64,000 bases of DNA from Bradyrhizobium sp. CCBAU 53338 (GCF_015291665.1 NZ_CP030048.1:1612001-1676000); one strand, 5' to 3'; counted from the stretch's first letter, positions 19,558-30,736 are shown. Program-made: numbers and translations. Notes: generated from the sequence alone by a model not told the origin.

Positions 19558-21231
19558 ATGCTGGCGCGTCTGTCGATCCGTGACATCGTCCTGATCGAAC
19601 GGCTCGATATCGAATTCGCCACCGGACTTGCGGTTTTGACCGGCGAGACCGGTGCGGGCAAATCCATCCTGCTCGATGCCTTTGCACTGGCTCTTGGCGG
19701 CCGCGGTGACGCCGGCCTCGTGCGCCATGGCGCGGAGCAGGGGCAGGTGACCGCCGTCTTCGATATCCCGAAGAATCACCCTGCGACGAAAATCCTGGCC
19801 GAGAACGGGCTGGACGATACCGGTGAGATGATCCTGCGCCGGGTTCAGCTCGCCGACGGCCGCACCCGCGCCTTCATCAACGACCAGTCCATCAGCGTGC
19901 AGACGCTGAAGGCGGTCGGCGCTGCGCTGGTCGAGATCCACGGCCAGCATGACGAGCGCGCGCTGGTCGATGCCGCCACCCATCGCCGCCTGCTCGATGC
20001 CTTTGCCGGCCTCGAAAAGGACGTGGCCGGCGTCGAAGCGCTGTGGGACGCGCGCCGCACCGCCAACACCGAGCTGGAAGAGCATCGCGCCGGCATGGAG
20101 CGCGCGGCGCGCGAGGCCGACTATCTGCGCCACGCCTCCGGCGAGCTGAAGCAGCTCGCGCCCAAGGACGGCGAGGAGACCTCGCTCGCCCACCGCCGCA
20201 CCACCATGATGCAGGGCGAGAAGATCGCCTCCGATCTGCGCGAGGCGCAGGAGGTGGTCGGCGGCCATAACTCGCCGGTTGCGGCGCTGTCCGCCGCCGT
20301 GCGCCGGCTGGAGCGTCGCGGCGTCAATTCGCCGGCGCTGGTCGAGCCCGCGGTGAAGGCGATCGACATCGCGATCAACGCGCTGGAGGAGGCCGACCAG
20401 CATCTCCTGGTCGCGCTCGCAGCGACCGATTTCGATCCGGCCGAGCTCGAGCGCATCGAGGAGCGGCTGTTCGCCTTACGCGCCGCCTCGCGCAAATATT
20501 CGACGCCGGTCGATGGCCTGGCGGTGCTCGCCGCCAAATACGCCGCCGACGTCGTGCTGATCGATGCCGGCGCCTCGCGCCTGAAGAAGCTCGAGCAGGC
20601 GGCGATCGAGGCCGACGCGCGCTATGCGGCGGCGGCGAAGAAACTCTCCGCGGCGCGGCAGAAATCCGCCGAGAAGCTCAACAAGGCCGTCAACGCCGAA
20701 CTGGCGCCGCTCAAGCTCGAGCGCGCAAAGTTCATGACCCAGGTCGCGACCGACGAGGCTGCGCCGGGCCCGCAAGGTTTCGATCGCGTCGAGTTCTGGG
20801 TGCAGACCAATCCAGGCACCAAGCCGGGCCCGATGATGAAGGTCGCCTCCGGCGGCGAGCTGTCGCGCTTCCTGCTGGCGCTGAAGGTCGTGCTGTCCGA
20901 CCGCGGCTCGGCGCCGACCCTGGTGTTCGACGAAATCGACACCGGCGTCGGCGGCGCGGTGGCGGATGCCATCGGCGCGCGGCTCGCGCGCCTCGCCGGC
21001 AAGGTCCAGGTGATGGCCGTGACGCATGCTCCGCAGGTCGCCGCCCGCGCCGACCAGCATCTCCTGATCTCCAAGGATGCGCTGGACAAGGGCAAGCGCG
21101 TCGCCACCCGTGTCAACGCGCTGGCTGCCGACCACCGCCGGGAGGAGATCGCCCGCATGCTCGCCGGCGCCGAGATCACGGCCGAGGCGAGGGCGGCCGC
21201 AGACCGGCTGCTCAAGGCGGCGACGGCTTAG
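19558..21231 (+). CDS. recN: DNA repair protein RecN
   Basis: RecN is an SMC-like ATPase that acts at DNA double-strand breaks. The 557-residue protein opens with MLARLSIRDIVLIE and a Walker A motif GETGAGKS at residues 29-36. A coiled-coil middle includes the HGQHDERALVD region. The C-terminal half-domain has the ABC signature SGGELSRFLLALK and Walker B VFDEIDTGVGG, followed by VMAVTHAPQVAA. It lies 24 bp downstream of bamD, likely in the same transcript. Confidence 0.97.
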   Translation: MLARLSIRDIVLIERLDIEFATGLAVLTGETGAGKSILLDAFALALGGRGDAGLVRHGAEQGQVTAVFDIPKNHPATKILAENGLDDTGEMILRRVQLADGRTRAFINDQSISVQTLKAVGAALVEIHGQHDERALVDAATHRRLLDAFAGLEKDVAGVEALWDARRTANTELEEHRAGMERAAREADYLRHASGELKQLAPKDGEETSLAHRRTTMMQGEKIASDLREAQEVVGGHNSPVAALSAAVRRLERRGVNSPALVEPAVKAIDIAINALEEADQHLLVALAATDFDPAELERIEERLFALRAASRKYSTPVDGLAVLAAKYAADVVLIDAGASRLKKLEQAAIEADARYAAAAKKLSAARQKSAEKLNKAVNAELAPLKLERAKFMTQVATDEAAPGPQGFDRVEFWVQTNPGTKPGPMMKVASGGELSRFLLALKVVLSDRGSAPTLVFDEIDTGVGGAVADAIGARLARLAGKVQVMAVTHAPQVAARADQHLLISKDALDKGKRVATRVNALAADHRREEIARMLAGAEITAEARAAADRLLKAATA

Positions 21232-21285
21232 TGGTGCTCTCTGGGCGCGGCGCGTTGCGCCGCATCCGGGGAACAAAGAGACTAA

Positions 21286-23475
<2,190 letters not shown>

Positions 23476-23478
23476 AAG

Positions 23479-23609
23479 GTCGTCCTCCGCGCCGCTCACT
23501 CCTCTGCAGTCGACGGCCGGCTTGACCGGGCGATCCAGGATTCCGGAGACAGTGCGAGAATACGGAGGAGCCGCGGCGTACTGGATCCCCCGCTTTCGCG
23601 GAGGATGAC
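23479..23609. repeat. 131-bp inverted-repeat element between ligA and the MFS gene
   Basis: The element starts at GTCGTCCTCCGCG (23479-23491) and ends at CGCGGAGGATGAC (23597-23609); the ends are inverted repeats matching at 12 of 13 positions. Two internal GGATC/GATCC-type stems and the phrase TACTGGATCCCCCGCTTTCG are present. Fragments of the same family are seen near 6306-6345 and 8871-8898. It lies between two converging genes and could stop transcription from both sides. Confidence 0.75.
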
Positions 23610-23638
23610 ACCGTTCTTGTGGAGGCATTCGAGCCTCC

Positions 23639-24919
23639 TCACATCATCCCCGCCTCTTCCTCTTCCGCCTGTTCGATCAATTCCTCGCTCACCACCAGCT
23701 CGCGGCGCGGCACGATGAAGGTCATCGTCACGGCGCAGAGCAGCGAGATCGCAAGCACCGCCGAGGTCAGCGGCAGCGTCGTGGCGGAATGGCCGCCGAG
23801 ATAGGCGCCGAACTGCGACATCAGCGCACCGATCCCCTGTTGCAGAAAGCCCATGGCACCCGACGCGGTGCCGGCGGCTTCGGGGCGGATGCTGATGGCG
23901 CCGGCGGCGGAGTTCGCCATCACGAAGGCGTTGCCGACCATCACGATCATCTGCGTGCCGAACAGCCAGCTTGGCGCTTCGTTCCAGCCCGTAAAGCTCC
24001 AGAACAGGTTCAAGAGGCTGCCGCAGAGTTGCAAGGCGAGCCCGAACCAGATCAGCTTCTCCAGCGAGTGTCGCGGCGCAAAGCGCACGCAGAGCAGATT
24101 GCCGACCAGATACGCAAATCCCGTCGTCGCGAACCACGCGCCATATTCGGCACTGGTCCGGCCCATCTGCGTCACGACGATGTAGGGACCGCCGCCGGCG
24201 AAGGTGAAGATGATCTGGGACGCCAGCACCTGGCACATCACGTAGCCGATGAAGGCGCGGCTCTTGATCAGGGTGCCGACGTCGCTGCGAAAGCCGCCGC
24301 TGCCGACAGCGCGGTCGCGCCGCGTCTCCGGCAGTGCGATTGCGATGCCGACGGCGACTGCCATCGCGGCGAATGTGACGGCGTAGAAAATCGCGCGCCA
24401 ACCGAACGCGGTCTCGATCAGGCCGCCGGTGAGCGGAGAGACCATCTGGCCGATCATCAGGGCGGCGACCACGAGGCTGATCATGGAGGCGACACGATCT
24501 CGCTCGTAGATGTCGCGGATGATCGCGCGGCTGATCACCATGCCGGAGGCGCCGCCGAGCGCCTGGAAGAAGCGCGCCGCGATCAGCTGCGGCAGGGTCT
24601 CGGCGAAGATGCAGGCGACGCTCGCCGTCACCATCAGCGCAAGGCCGCCGAGGAGCACCGGGCGTCGGCCGAACCTGTCCGACAGCGGCCCCATGATCAG
24701 CTGCGAGAGTGCGATGCCGACCATGTAGAGCGACACCGTCATCTGCGCGATCGAGATATCGCGGCCGAACGTCGTTGCCAGCACCGGCAGCGCCGGAACC
24801 AGGATGTACAGCGAGATCGGCGCGATCCCGGTCATGACGACGAGCAGCAGCAACACCACGCGTGAGGTCGCGATGTTCCTCGTCGCCGCGTCCTGCGGCC
24901 TGCTGATCATGCCGTGCAT
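23639..24919 (-). CDS. MFS drug-resistance transporter, Bcr/CflA family
   Basis: This 426-residue protein (start chosen at ATG 24919; the frame is open to 24967) is a 12-helix major facilitator transporter. Features include the periplasm-facing TDMYLPALP-like motif here as ISLYILVPALPVLATTF, the MFS motif A after helix 2 (GPLSDRFGRRPVLLGG), and RAIIRDIYERDR after helix 4, which is characteristic of Bcr/CflA multidrug exporters. The substrate cannot be read from sequence. It is downstream of pepP on the same strand but separated by over 200 bp. Confidence 0.88.
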   Translation of the reverse strand: MHGMISRPQDAATRNIATSRVVLLLLVVMTGIAPISLYILVPALPVLATTFGRDISIAQMTVSLYMVGIALSQLIMGPLSDRFGRRPVLLGGLALMVTASVACIFAETLPQLIAARFFQALGGASGMVISRAIIRDIYERDRVASMISLVVAALMIGQMVSPLTGGLIETAFGWRAIFYAVTFAAMAVAVGIAIALPETRRDRAVGSGGFRSDVGTLIKSRAFIGYVMCQVLASQIIFTFAGGGPYIVVTQMGRTSAEYGAWFATTGFAYLVGNLLCVRFAPRHSLEKLIWFGLALQLCGSLLNLFWSFTGWNEAPSWLFGTQMIVMVGNAFVMANSAAGAISIRPEAAGTASGAMGFLQQGIGALMSQFGAYLGGHSATTLPLTSAVLAISLLCAVTMTFIVPRRELVVSEELIEQAEEEEAGMM

Positions 24920-25145
24920 GCGTATCCGTCTATCGAATTCGAGTCGGACTGTAGCCTGCTCGCACAAGACGGATATCGGCGTTTCGGAATGCGGCTATAC
25001 CGATTCCGGGACTGTTACCGTGACGGCGTGCAGGAAGCCGTCGTTTTACGGAGAAGCGTGGCGAGGAACGCACCAGGCCGGCCGTGATCGCGGGGCGAGG
25101 GCGGCTGAGCCTTGCGCCGATCGCGTAGCGCCGTGCGGGCACCGT

Positions 25146-26975
25146 CTAGGCTGTCAGCTCCGCCGTGGCCTGATCGAGCCAGGTCTTCGTCGCCTCATCC
25201 AGCGCCGGCCCCACTTCAGTGCGGACGCGGGCGTGGTAGGCATTGAGCCAGGCGAGCTCGTCGCGGTTCAGCATGGCGGCGTCGATCAGCCGGCGGTCGA
25301 TCGGCGCCAGCGTGAGCGTCTCGAATGCGTTCATCGGCTTCTCGGCGCCCTTGATGTCGGCGGCGACCACCAGCTCGAGATTCTCGATGCGGATGCCGAA
25401 ACCGTCGGTCTTGTAATAGCCGGGCTCGTTGGAGAGGATCATGCCGCGCTTCAGCGGCGTGGTGCCGAGCTTCGAGATCCGTGCCGGTCCTTCGTGCACG
25501 CTGAGATAGCTGCCGACGCCATGGCCGGTGCCGTGCTCGAAATCGACGCCGGCGGCCCAGAGATATTGCCGCGCCAGTGTGTCGAGTTGCGCGCCGGTGG
25601 TGCCGTCGGGGAAGACCGCGCGCGCGATCGCGATATGGCCGCGCAGCACACGGGTGAAGCGGTCGCGCATCTCCTCCGTCGGCTCGCCCACGGCCATGGT
25701 GCGGGTGACGTCGGTGGTGCCGTCTTCATATTGCGCGCCGGAATCGATCAGCAGCAGATCGCCGGGCACGATGCGCCGGTTGCTCTTGCGGGTGACGCGG
25801 TAGTGCACGATGGCCCCGTTCGGCCCCGTGCCCGAGATGGTCGGGAACGACACGTCCTTCAACGCGCCGGTGTCGCGGCGGAACGTCTCCAGCGCCTCGA
25901 CTGCGTCGATCTCGGTGAGCTTGCCGCTTGGAGCCTCGCGATCGATGAAGGCGAGGAAGCGCGCCAGCGCGATCGCATCGCGACGGTGCGCCGTCTGCGT
26001 GCCCTTGATTTCGGTCGCGTTCTTCACGGCCTTGAGCAGTGCGATCGGATCGCTGCCGCGCACCGGCTTGCCGCCGCCGCCCGCGATCAACCGGCTGAGC
26101 GCATCGGCCGCCGTGGCGTTGTCGAGCGCAATCGCCGCGCCGCTCTTGGCGAGCGCCATCAGCGTCGGCGTCAGCGCATCGGGCTCGCGCACATCGGCCG
26201 ATTGCTCGAGATGATCGCGCGTCAGGTTGGAGAGCTTGCGGTGGTCGATGAACACGGTGGGCCGGCCGACCTTGGGCACCAGCGCGTAGGACAGCGGCAG
26301 CGGCGTGTGCGCGACATCGGCGCCGCGGATGTTGAAGGTCCAGGCGACCGCATGGCTGTCGGAAAGCACCAGCGCGTCGGCGCTCAGCTTCTCGATCTCG
26401 GTCTTGATCTGCGCCACCTTCTCGGCCTCGGCGACGCCGGCATATTGGAGGCCGTGGATCGCGACAGGCGCGATCGGGGCTCGAGGCCGGTCCTGCCAGA
26501 CCGCGTCAAGCGGATTGCTGTCGACCGCCACCAACTCGGCGCCGGCCTTGGCGCAGGCGGCGGAGAGGCGTTCGGCTGCCGCAAAAGTGTGCAGCCATGG
26601 ATCAAATCCTAGGCGATCGCCGGTTTTGAGATGCGCCGAGATCCAGCTCTCCGGCGGCGGATCGATCAGCGATTCGACCGTCCACGCCTTTGCGTCGACC
26701 TGCTTGGCCGCCTGGATCGTGTAGCGGCCGTCAACGAAAAGTGCGGCTTCCCGGGCCAGCACCACGGCAAGCCCCGCCGAGCCGGTGAAGCCGGTCAGCC
26801 AGGCGAGCCGCTCTTCGGAGGGCGCGACATATTCATTCTGCTGCTGGTCGGCGCGCGGAATCACAAAGCCGGTCAGCTTGCGACGGGCGAGTTCATCACG
26901 GAGCGCAGCCAGACGTGCCGTCAACGCGACGCCGGCCTCCGGCTCCTCGAATGTCTGGAAGTGTGCTTCGAACAT
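25146..26975 (-). CDS. pepP: Xaa-Pro aminopeptidase P, long three-domain form
   Basis: This 609-residue M24B peptidase removes N-terminal residues before proline. Two creatinase-like N-terminal domains cover about residues 1-310, and the pita-bread catalytic domain covers the rest. Metal ligands are visible in LLIDSGAQYEDGTTDVTRT (two Asp), GTGHGVGSYLSVHEGP (His) and ILSNEPGYYKTDGFGIRIEN (two Glu). The length matches the cytosolic XPNPEP1-like class rather than the shorter E. coli PepP of about 440 residues. No signal peptide is seen, so it should be cytoplasmic. Confidence 0.92.
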   Translation of the reverse strand: MFEAHFQTFEEPEAGVALTARLAALRDELARRKLTGFVIPRADQQQNEYVAPSEERLAWLTGFTGSAGLAVVLAREAALFVDGRYTIQAAKQVDAKAWTVESLIDPPPESWISAHLKTGDRLGFDPWLHTFAAAERLSAACAKAGAELVAVDSNPLDAVWQDRPRAPIAPVAIHGLQYAGVAEAEKVAQIKTEIEKLSADALVLSDSHAVAWTFNIRGADVAHTPLPLSYALVPKVGRPTVFIDHRKLSNLTRDHLEQSADVREPDALTPTLMALAKSGAAIALDNATAADALSRLIAGGGGKPVRGSDPIALLKAVKNATEIKGTQTAHRRDAIALARFLAFIDREAPSGKLTEIDAVEALETFRRDTGALKDVSFPTISGTGPNGAIVHYRVTRKSNRRIVPGDLLLIDSGAQYEDGTTDVTRTMAVGEPTEEMRDRFTRVLRGHIAIARAVFPDGTTGAQLDTLARQYLWAAGVDFEHGTGHGVGSYLSVHEGPARISKLGTTPLKRGMILSNEPGYYKTDGFGIRIENLELVVAADIKGAEKPMNAFETLTLAPIDRRLIDAAMLNRDELAWLNAYHARVRTEVGPALDEATKTWLDQATAELTA

Positions 26976-27160
26976 GGCTCAGCTTAGGATCATGGGGATG
27001 AGTCCGCAATGTAGACGCAATTGCGATCTCATCTGGCACGCACTGTGCTTGAAAATGTTCCATTCGAATTGAGTGGAGTAGTGGATGCGGCAGTTGCGCT
27101 TCGTCCGGATGTCAGGGAAATTCGAGCAGGTGGTTCATCTCAACGGCGAGGGGACACACG

Positions 27161-27340
27161 ATGCCAGCGTTCACCTTTGAGAAGATTTCGCCGCCGGTGC
27201 GCCGCGCACCTGTCGCAACGACACCGAAGAAGCCGCGTGGCCTCATCAGCCAGATGATCGACCGCGTTGCGGCGCGCCGCGCAAGGCGGACCTTGCATGC
27301 GGAGCGCGCGATGCGCCGGGACGACAAGCCCGAGGAGTAG
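27161..27340 (+). CDS. Small Arg-rich protein of unknown function (59 aa)
   Basis: An ATG at 27161, 6-10 bases after GCGAGGGG, opens a 59-residue frame ending in TAG at 27338-27340. The protein starts MPAFTFEKISPPVRRAP and has a basic middle (ISQMIDRVAARRARRTLH) that should form an amphipathic helix. It has 12 Arg and 4 Lys, suggesting nucleic acid or membrane binding, but no family is recognised. It converges on prmA and is followed by a short GC hairpin. The ribosome-binding site and high GC3 favour a real gene. Confidence 0.6.
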   Translation: MPAFTFEKISPPVRRAPVATTPKKPRGLISQMIDRVAARRARRTLHAERAMRRDDKPEE

Positions 27341-27349
27341 CGCGTTGCT

Positions 27350-27376
27350 CACCTCTCCGCGCAAGCGGGGCGAGGG
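27350..27376. repeat. CTCTCCGC/GCGGGG hairpin between the small ORF and prmA
   Basis: The 51-bp space between two converging genes holds CCTCTCCGC-GCAA-GCGGGGCGAGG, an imperfect hairpin. The sequence resembles the end of the CTCTCCCC-type repeat seen in uvrD. It may help end transcription from both sides, though it lacks a clear T run. Confidence 0.5.
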
Positions 27377-27391
27377 TGCACACCTACCTGC

Positions 27392-28279
27392 TCAATCCAC
27401 CTTCCTTAGCAGCAGGCTGCTCCAGCCCTCGATCCGCAGATGGCGGAGAGGTATGAGGCCGCGTGCGCGGTAGGCGGCGATCACCGCGGGGGCCTGGTGG
27501 GTCAGCAGGCCGGAGAGGATGACGCGGGCGCCGGGCGCCAGATGCCGGGCCATCGGACCCGCCAATTGCCGGAGCGGATTGGCAAGGATGTTGGCCAGTA
27601 CCAGGTCGAACGGGCCGCGTTTGGCAAAGTCCGGCGCAGCGAAGCCGGTGGCACGGATCACCCGGACGTATTGACCTGTTTCGTTCAGTGCCGCGTTTTC
27701 GGCCGCGACTCGCACCGAGGGCGGGTCGATGTCGGAGGCCAGCACCGCGCGGTGCAGCGCCTTGGCGGCTGCGATCGCCAGCACGCCGGTACCGGTGCCG
27801 AGATCGAGCACGCGCCTCGGCCGGGCATGTTTCAGGACATGGTCAAGCAGAAGTAAACAGCCACGCGTGGTGCCGTGGTGTCCGGTTCCGAAGGCGAGCG
27901 CCGCTTCGATCTCGACGGCGAGCTTGTTCGGCGCCACCCGATCGCGGTCGTGGCTGCCATGGACGACGAAGCGTCCGGCCGGGACGGGGACAAGATCTTC
28001 CAGGCTCGCCTTGACCCAGTCCTTGGCCTCGACCGTGTCGAAGGCAAGCGTGGCGACGACGTCATTTCCTGCTGAAGTTGCAACGAGTTCGTGCAGCAAT
28101 GTCTGGTCCGGCGCCTCGGCAAAATGCAGCGTGACATCCCATTGTCCGTCCGGCCGCTCGAAGGCGGCGACGGCGGTATCGCCTTCGAAAAAGACCTCCG
28201 TGAGTACGTCGACGACGCGCCTGGCGGCGGCCTCGCTTCCGATCGAAAAGCTGGCTCGGTGGGTAGGGGAAGGCTGCAT
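27392..28279 (-). CDS. prmA: Ribosomal protein L11 methyltransferase PrmA
   Basis: PrmA trimethylates ribosomal protein L11 using S-adenosylmethionine. The 295-residue protein has an N-terminal substrate-recognition domain and a class I methyltransferase domain with FGTGHHGTTRGCLLLLD, motif I VLDLGTGTGVLAIAAAK, an acidic loop at DIDPPSVRVAAEN, and the PrmA-typical VLANILANPLRQLA. It is divergent from the Flp pilin gene across 149 bp that hold two inverted repeats. Confidence 0.94.
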   Translation of the reverse strand: MQPSPTHRASFSIGSEAAARRVVDVLTEVFFEGDTAVAAFERPDGQWDVTLHFAEAPDQTLLHELVATSAGNDVVATLAFDTVEAKDWVKASLEDLVPVPAGRFVVHGSHDRDRVAPNKLAVEIEAALAFGTGHHGTTRGCLLLLDHVLKHARPRRVLDLGTGTGVLAIAAAKALHRAVLASDIDPPSVRVAAENAALNETGQYVRVIRATGFAAPDFAKRGPFDLVLANILANPLRQLAGPMARHLAPGARVILSGLLTHQAPAVIAAYRARGLIPLRHLRIEGWSSLLLRKVD

Positions 28280-28303
28280 TCTAGGGGCCCGTTGGGTTCA
28301 ATT

Positions 28304-28352
28304 TGGGGAACTTTTGTTCCCGTTTTTCCGGATAACTTGCGGTTCCCAAGTT
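28304..28352. promoter_or_regulatory. Two adjacent inverted repeats in the prmA-pilin divergent region
   Basis: GGGAAC-TTTT-GTTCCC (28305-28320) is followed by GTTTTT, and 12 bp later comes TAACTTG-N7-CAAGTTA (28332-28352), with perfect arms. The first resembles an intrinsic terminator read on the plus strand; the second has the shape of a dimeric regulator site. They sit about 80-120 bp upstream of the pilin start and just upstream of prmA, where they could regulate either gene. Confidence 0.5.
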
Positions 28353-28428
28353 AACTGGACCGTAGGTTGCGCTCCGTAGATTCTCGGATGTTGGAACCAA
28401 ACAACACACCCTGGAATGGAGGCGAGTC

Positions 28429-28593
28429 TTGAAGCGCATGGTTTCGAAATTCTGGTCGGACGAGTCCGGCGCAACCGCGATCGAATACGGCCTGATCGCG
28501 GCCGGGATCGCGCTGGCGATCATCACCGTGGTGAACAGCCTGGGCACCACGATGAACGACAAGTTCGGTTCGATTAGCAGCTCCTTGAAGTAA
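28429..28593 (+). CDS. Flp/PilA-family type IVb pilin
   Basis: A 54-residue Flp pilin. The start is taken as TTG at 28429 because GGAGG (28418-28422) lies 6 bp before it; the ATG at 28438 would be 15 bp away. The sequence MKRMVSKFWSDESGATAIEY has the prepilin pattern of a short basic leader, then a cleavage site recognised by a TadV/CpaA-type peptidase, then the Glu-Tyr pair and a hydrophobic helix (GLIAAGIALAIITVV). Flp pilins build the tad/cpa adhesion pilus. No tad secretion gene is nearby, so this is an orphan pilin gene. Confidence 0.93.
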   Translation: MKRMVSKFWSDESGATAIEYGLIAAGIALAIITVVNSLGTTMNDKFGSISSSLK

Positions 28594-28883
28594 TTTCTGC
28601 CTCCCATTTCCCAGCGGGGGCCACTTTCTTCATAGACGGCTTTTTCGACGATCGCCCGCTGGGGGAATTGCCCCCTTGGCGGGCGAAGTCGTATGGGGAG
28701 GTCTCTCCACAGGAACTCAACATGATGTCCGCCCATCGCCGGCCGCTCATCCACCGGCATATGCACGGCCTTTCCCGCCCTTTCTCCACAGCCTGATCCG
28801 GACTTGTACCCAACGGTCGCTCCAGGTTTCCACGGCTTCACCACAGCTTTGCCAACAGACCTTTCCACGGTTCGTCCACAGGC
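28594..28883. promoter_or_regulatory. Pilin-oxidoreductase gap: GC hairpins and CCACAG/CCACGG motif cluster
   Basis: This 290-bp space between converging genes has no credible gene. A strong hairpin lies at about 28654-28683 (CCCGC-T-GGGGG, AATTG loop, CCCCC and GGCGGG). From 28704 on there are at least seven TCCAC(A/G)G-like words: 28704-28713, 28782-28791, 28827-28835, 28837-28846, 28862-28870, 28872-28882 and, just inside the next gene end, 28884-28893, followed by an inverted-looking TTGTGAACAGG. Several are one to three mismatches from the DnaA box TTATCCACA. Confidence 0.45.
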
Positions 28884-30494
28884 CTATCCACGGCTTGTGA
28901 ACAGGCTGCGGTGATCTCTCAAAATCACCTGCGCGGCGTTGTGGCCCGGGGCGCCGGTGACGCCTCCGCCGGGATGGGCGCCGGAGCCGCAATGGTAGAG
29001 GCCTTTCAGCGGCCCACGGTAATCGGCATGGCCCAGCATCGGCCTGGCGGAGAAAAGCTGGTTCAGCGTCAGTGCGCCGTGGAAGATGTCGCCGCCCAAC
29101 AGGCCGAACTGCCGCTCGAGATCGAGCGGCGAGAGGATCTGGCGGCCGCGCACGCTGGCCGCGAAGCCCGGCGCGTAGCTATCGACAGTCGCGATCATGA
29201 GATCGGCGACCTCGTCGCGATGGTCGTCCCAGGACCTGCCATCGGGAAGCTCCGGCGCGACGTGCTGGCAGAACAAGCTTGCGACGTGCTGCCCCGCAGG
29301 CGCGAGCGTGTCGTCGAGCGTGGAGGGGATCAGCATCTCGACGATCGGCATTTGGCTCCAGCCCTGCGCTCGCGCGTCGAGATACGCGCGGTCCATATAG
29401 CCCAGGCTCGGCGCCAGGATGATGCCGGAGGTGAGATGATCGCCTTGGCCCGGCAACGCCGTGAAGGAGGGCAGGCGGTCCAGCGCCACGTTCATGCGGA
29501 AGGTGCCGGAGCCGTTCTTCCAGTGGCGGATGCGTGCGAGAAAATCCTGCGGCAGAGCATCGGCCGCGACCAGCCGCGTGTAGAGCAGTTTGGGATTGAC
29601 GTTGGCGGCGACGTACTTCGCCCGAACGGAAGTGCCGTTCTCCAGCACCACGCCGACGGCGCGGTCGCGCTCGACGATTACTTCGCCCACGCCGGCATCG
29701 GTATCGATGGTGACTCCGCGAGCCCGCGCGGCGCGCGCCATCGCCTGTGTGATAGCACCCATGCCGCCGATGGCGTGGCCCCAGACGCCCTTCTTGCCGT
29801 TCACCTCGCCGAAGGCGTGATGGAGCATCACATAGGCCGAGCCGGCGGCGTAGGGGCTCGCATAATTGCCGACGATGGCGTCGAAGCCGAATAGCGCCTT
29901 GACCAGATCGTGCTCGAACCGCTCGTCCAGCATCTCGCCGGCCGAGCGGGTGAAGAGATCGAGCAGGCTGCGGCTCTGCTCCAGCGAAAGCCCGCGCAGG
30001 ATGTTGGCCGTCGAGAGTGCGTTCGCGGCCTCGCGGATCGCGCTAAGGCCAATACTGCCGAGCAGGTTCGGCGGCGCGCGCAGCACGAACTGCCGCAGCA
30101 CGTCGGCGATGTCCTCGAGCTCGCGCGAAAACCCGTCGAGGGCATCGGCATCGCGCGCGCTGAGCCGTGCGACCGACGCCTTGGTCCGGCCCTCGCCGGT
30201 GAGGAGATAGTTGCCGTCGGGCGCGGGCAGAAAATTCTGCGCACGCCGCTCGACCACGCGCAGGCCGTGTTCGGCAAGGCCGAGGTCTCGGATGACCCGC
30301 GGATTGAGCAAGCTCACGGTGTAGGCCGCGACCGAATTGCGAAAGCCCGGGTGAAACTCCTCCGTGACCGCGGCCCCGCCGACCACGTTGCGGCGCTCCA
30401 CCACATGCACGCGCAAGCCCGCCATCGCGAGATAGGCCGCGCAGGTGAGGCCGTTATGGCCAGCGCCGATGATGACGACGTCGGTTTCGGTCAT
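28884..30494 (-). CDS. Phytoene-dehydrogenase-like FAD oxidoreductase
   Basis: The start is set at ATG 30494, which begins MTETDVVIIGAGHNGLTC, the dinucleotide-binding loop; the frame upstream runs into a repeat element. The 536-residue protein has the CrtI/RetSat-type layout: N-terminal FAD site with the ERRNVVGGAA loop, a middle substrate domain, and a C-terminal FAD motif (GLYHCGSGAHPGGGVTGAPG). It resembles the PYROXD2/phytoene desaturase-related flavoproteins. No carotenoid genes are nearby, so the substrate is unknown. The C-terminus overlaps the CCAC-motif cluster. Confidence 0.85.
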   Translation of the reverse strand: MTETDVVIIGAGHNGLTCAAYLAMAGLRVHVVERRNVVGGAAVTEEFHPGFRNSVAAYTVSLLNPRVIRDLGLAEHGLRVVERRAQNFLPAPDGNYLLTGEGRTKASVARLSARDADALDGFSRELEDIADVLRQFVLRAPPNLLGSIGLSAIREAANALSTANILRGLSLEQSRSLLDLFTRSAGEMLDERFEHDLVKALFGFDAIVGNYASPYAAGSAYVMLHHAFGEVNGKKGVWGHAIGGMGAITQAMARAARARGVTIDTDAGVGEVIVERDRAVGVVLENGTSVRAKYVAANVNPKLLYTRLVAADALPQDFLARIRHWKNGSGTFRMNVALDRLPSFTALPGQGDHLTSGIILAPSLGYMDRAYLDARAQGWSQMPIVEMLIPSTLDDTLAPAGQHVASLFCQHVAPELPDGRSWDDHRDEVADLMIATVDSYAPGFAASVRGRQILSPLDLERQFGLLGGDIFHGALTLNQLFSARPMLGHADYRGPLKGLYHCGSGAHPGGGVTGAPGHNAAQVILRDHRSLFTSRG

Positions 30495-30521
30495 GAGGGA
30501 TTCGCGTTGTTTCTGCCTGCC

Positions 30522-30622
30522 GTCATTCCGGGGCGCGCAGAGCGCAGACCCGGAATCTCGAGATTCTCCGGTGCGCAAATGGCGCACCGTAGGTCGATGC
30601 TGACGCATCGCCCCGGAATGAC
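30522..30622. repeat. 101-bp inverted-repeat element, copy 2
   Basis: The element runs from GTCATTCCGG to CCGGAATGAC (30613-30622), with the same 10-bp ends as the element at 11406-11505. The central part shares AGACCCGGAATCTCGAGA and GGTGCGCAA with the reverse complement of copy 1, so the copies are inverted relative to each other. It lies 28 bp upstream of the oxidoreductase start in the divergent region before the MFS/spermidine-synthase gene, and may therefore affect either promoter. Confidence 0.85.
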
Positions 30623-30736
30623 GTTCTATATCAAGCATTCCTCGCTGCAACATCACGAGACCATTTATTGCTCGTTCAGGCGCGGTGTGCTCCATTGCGC
30701 GCGCCCGGCGCCCACCGGGGGAAAGCCGGAGCTTCC

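Noticed and set aside
28676..28900. 75-codon plus-strand frame in the pilin-oxidoreductase gap
   Set aside because: No ribosome-binding site, poor codon bias, and the sequence is dominated by the CCAC-motif cluster.
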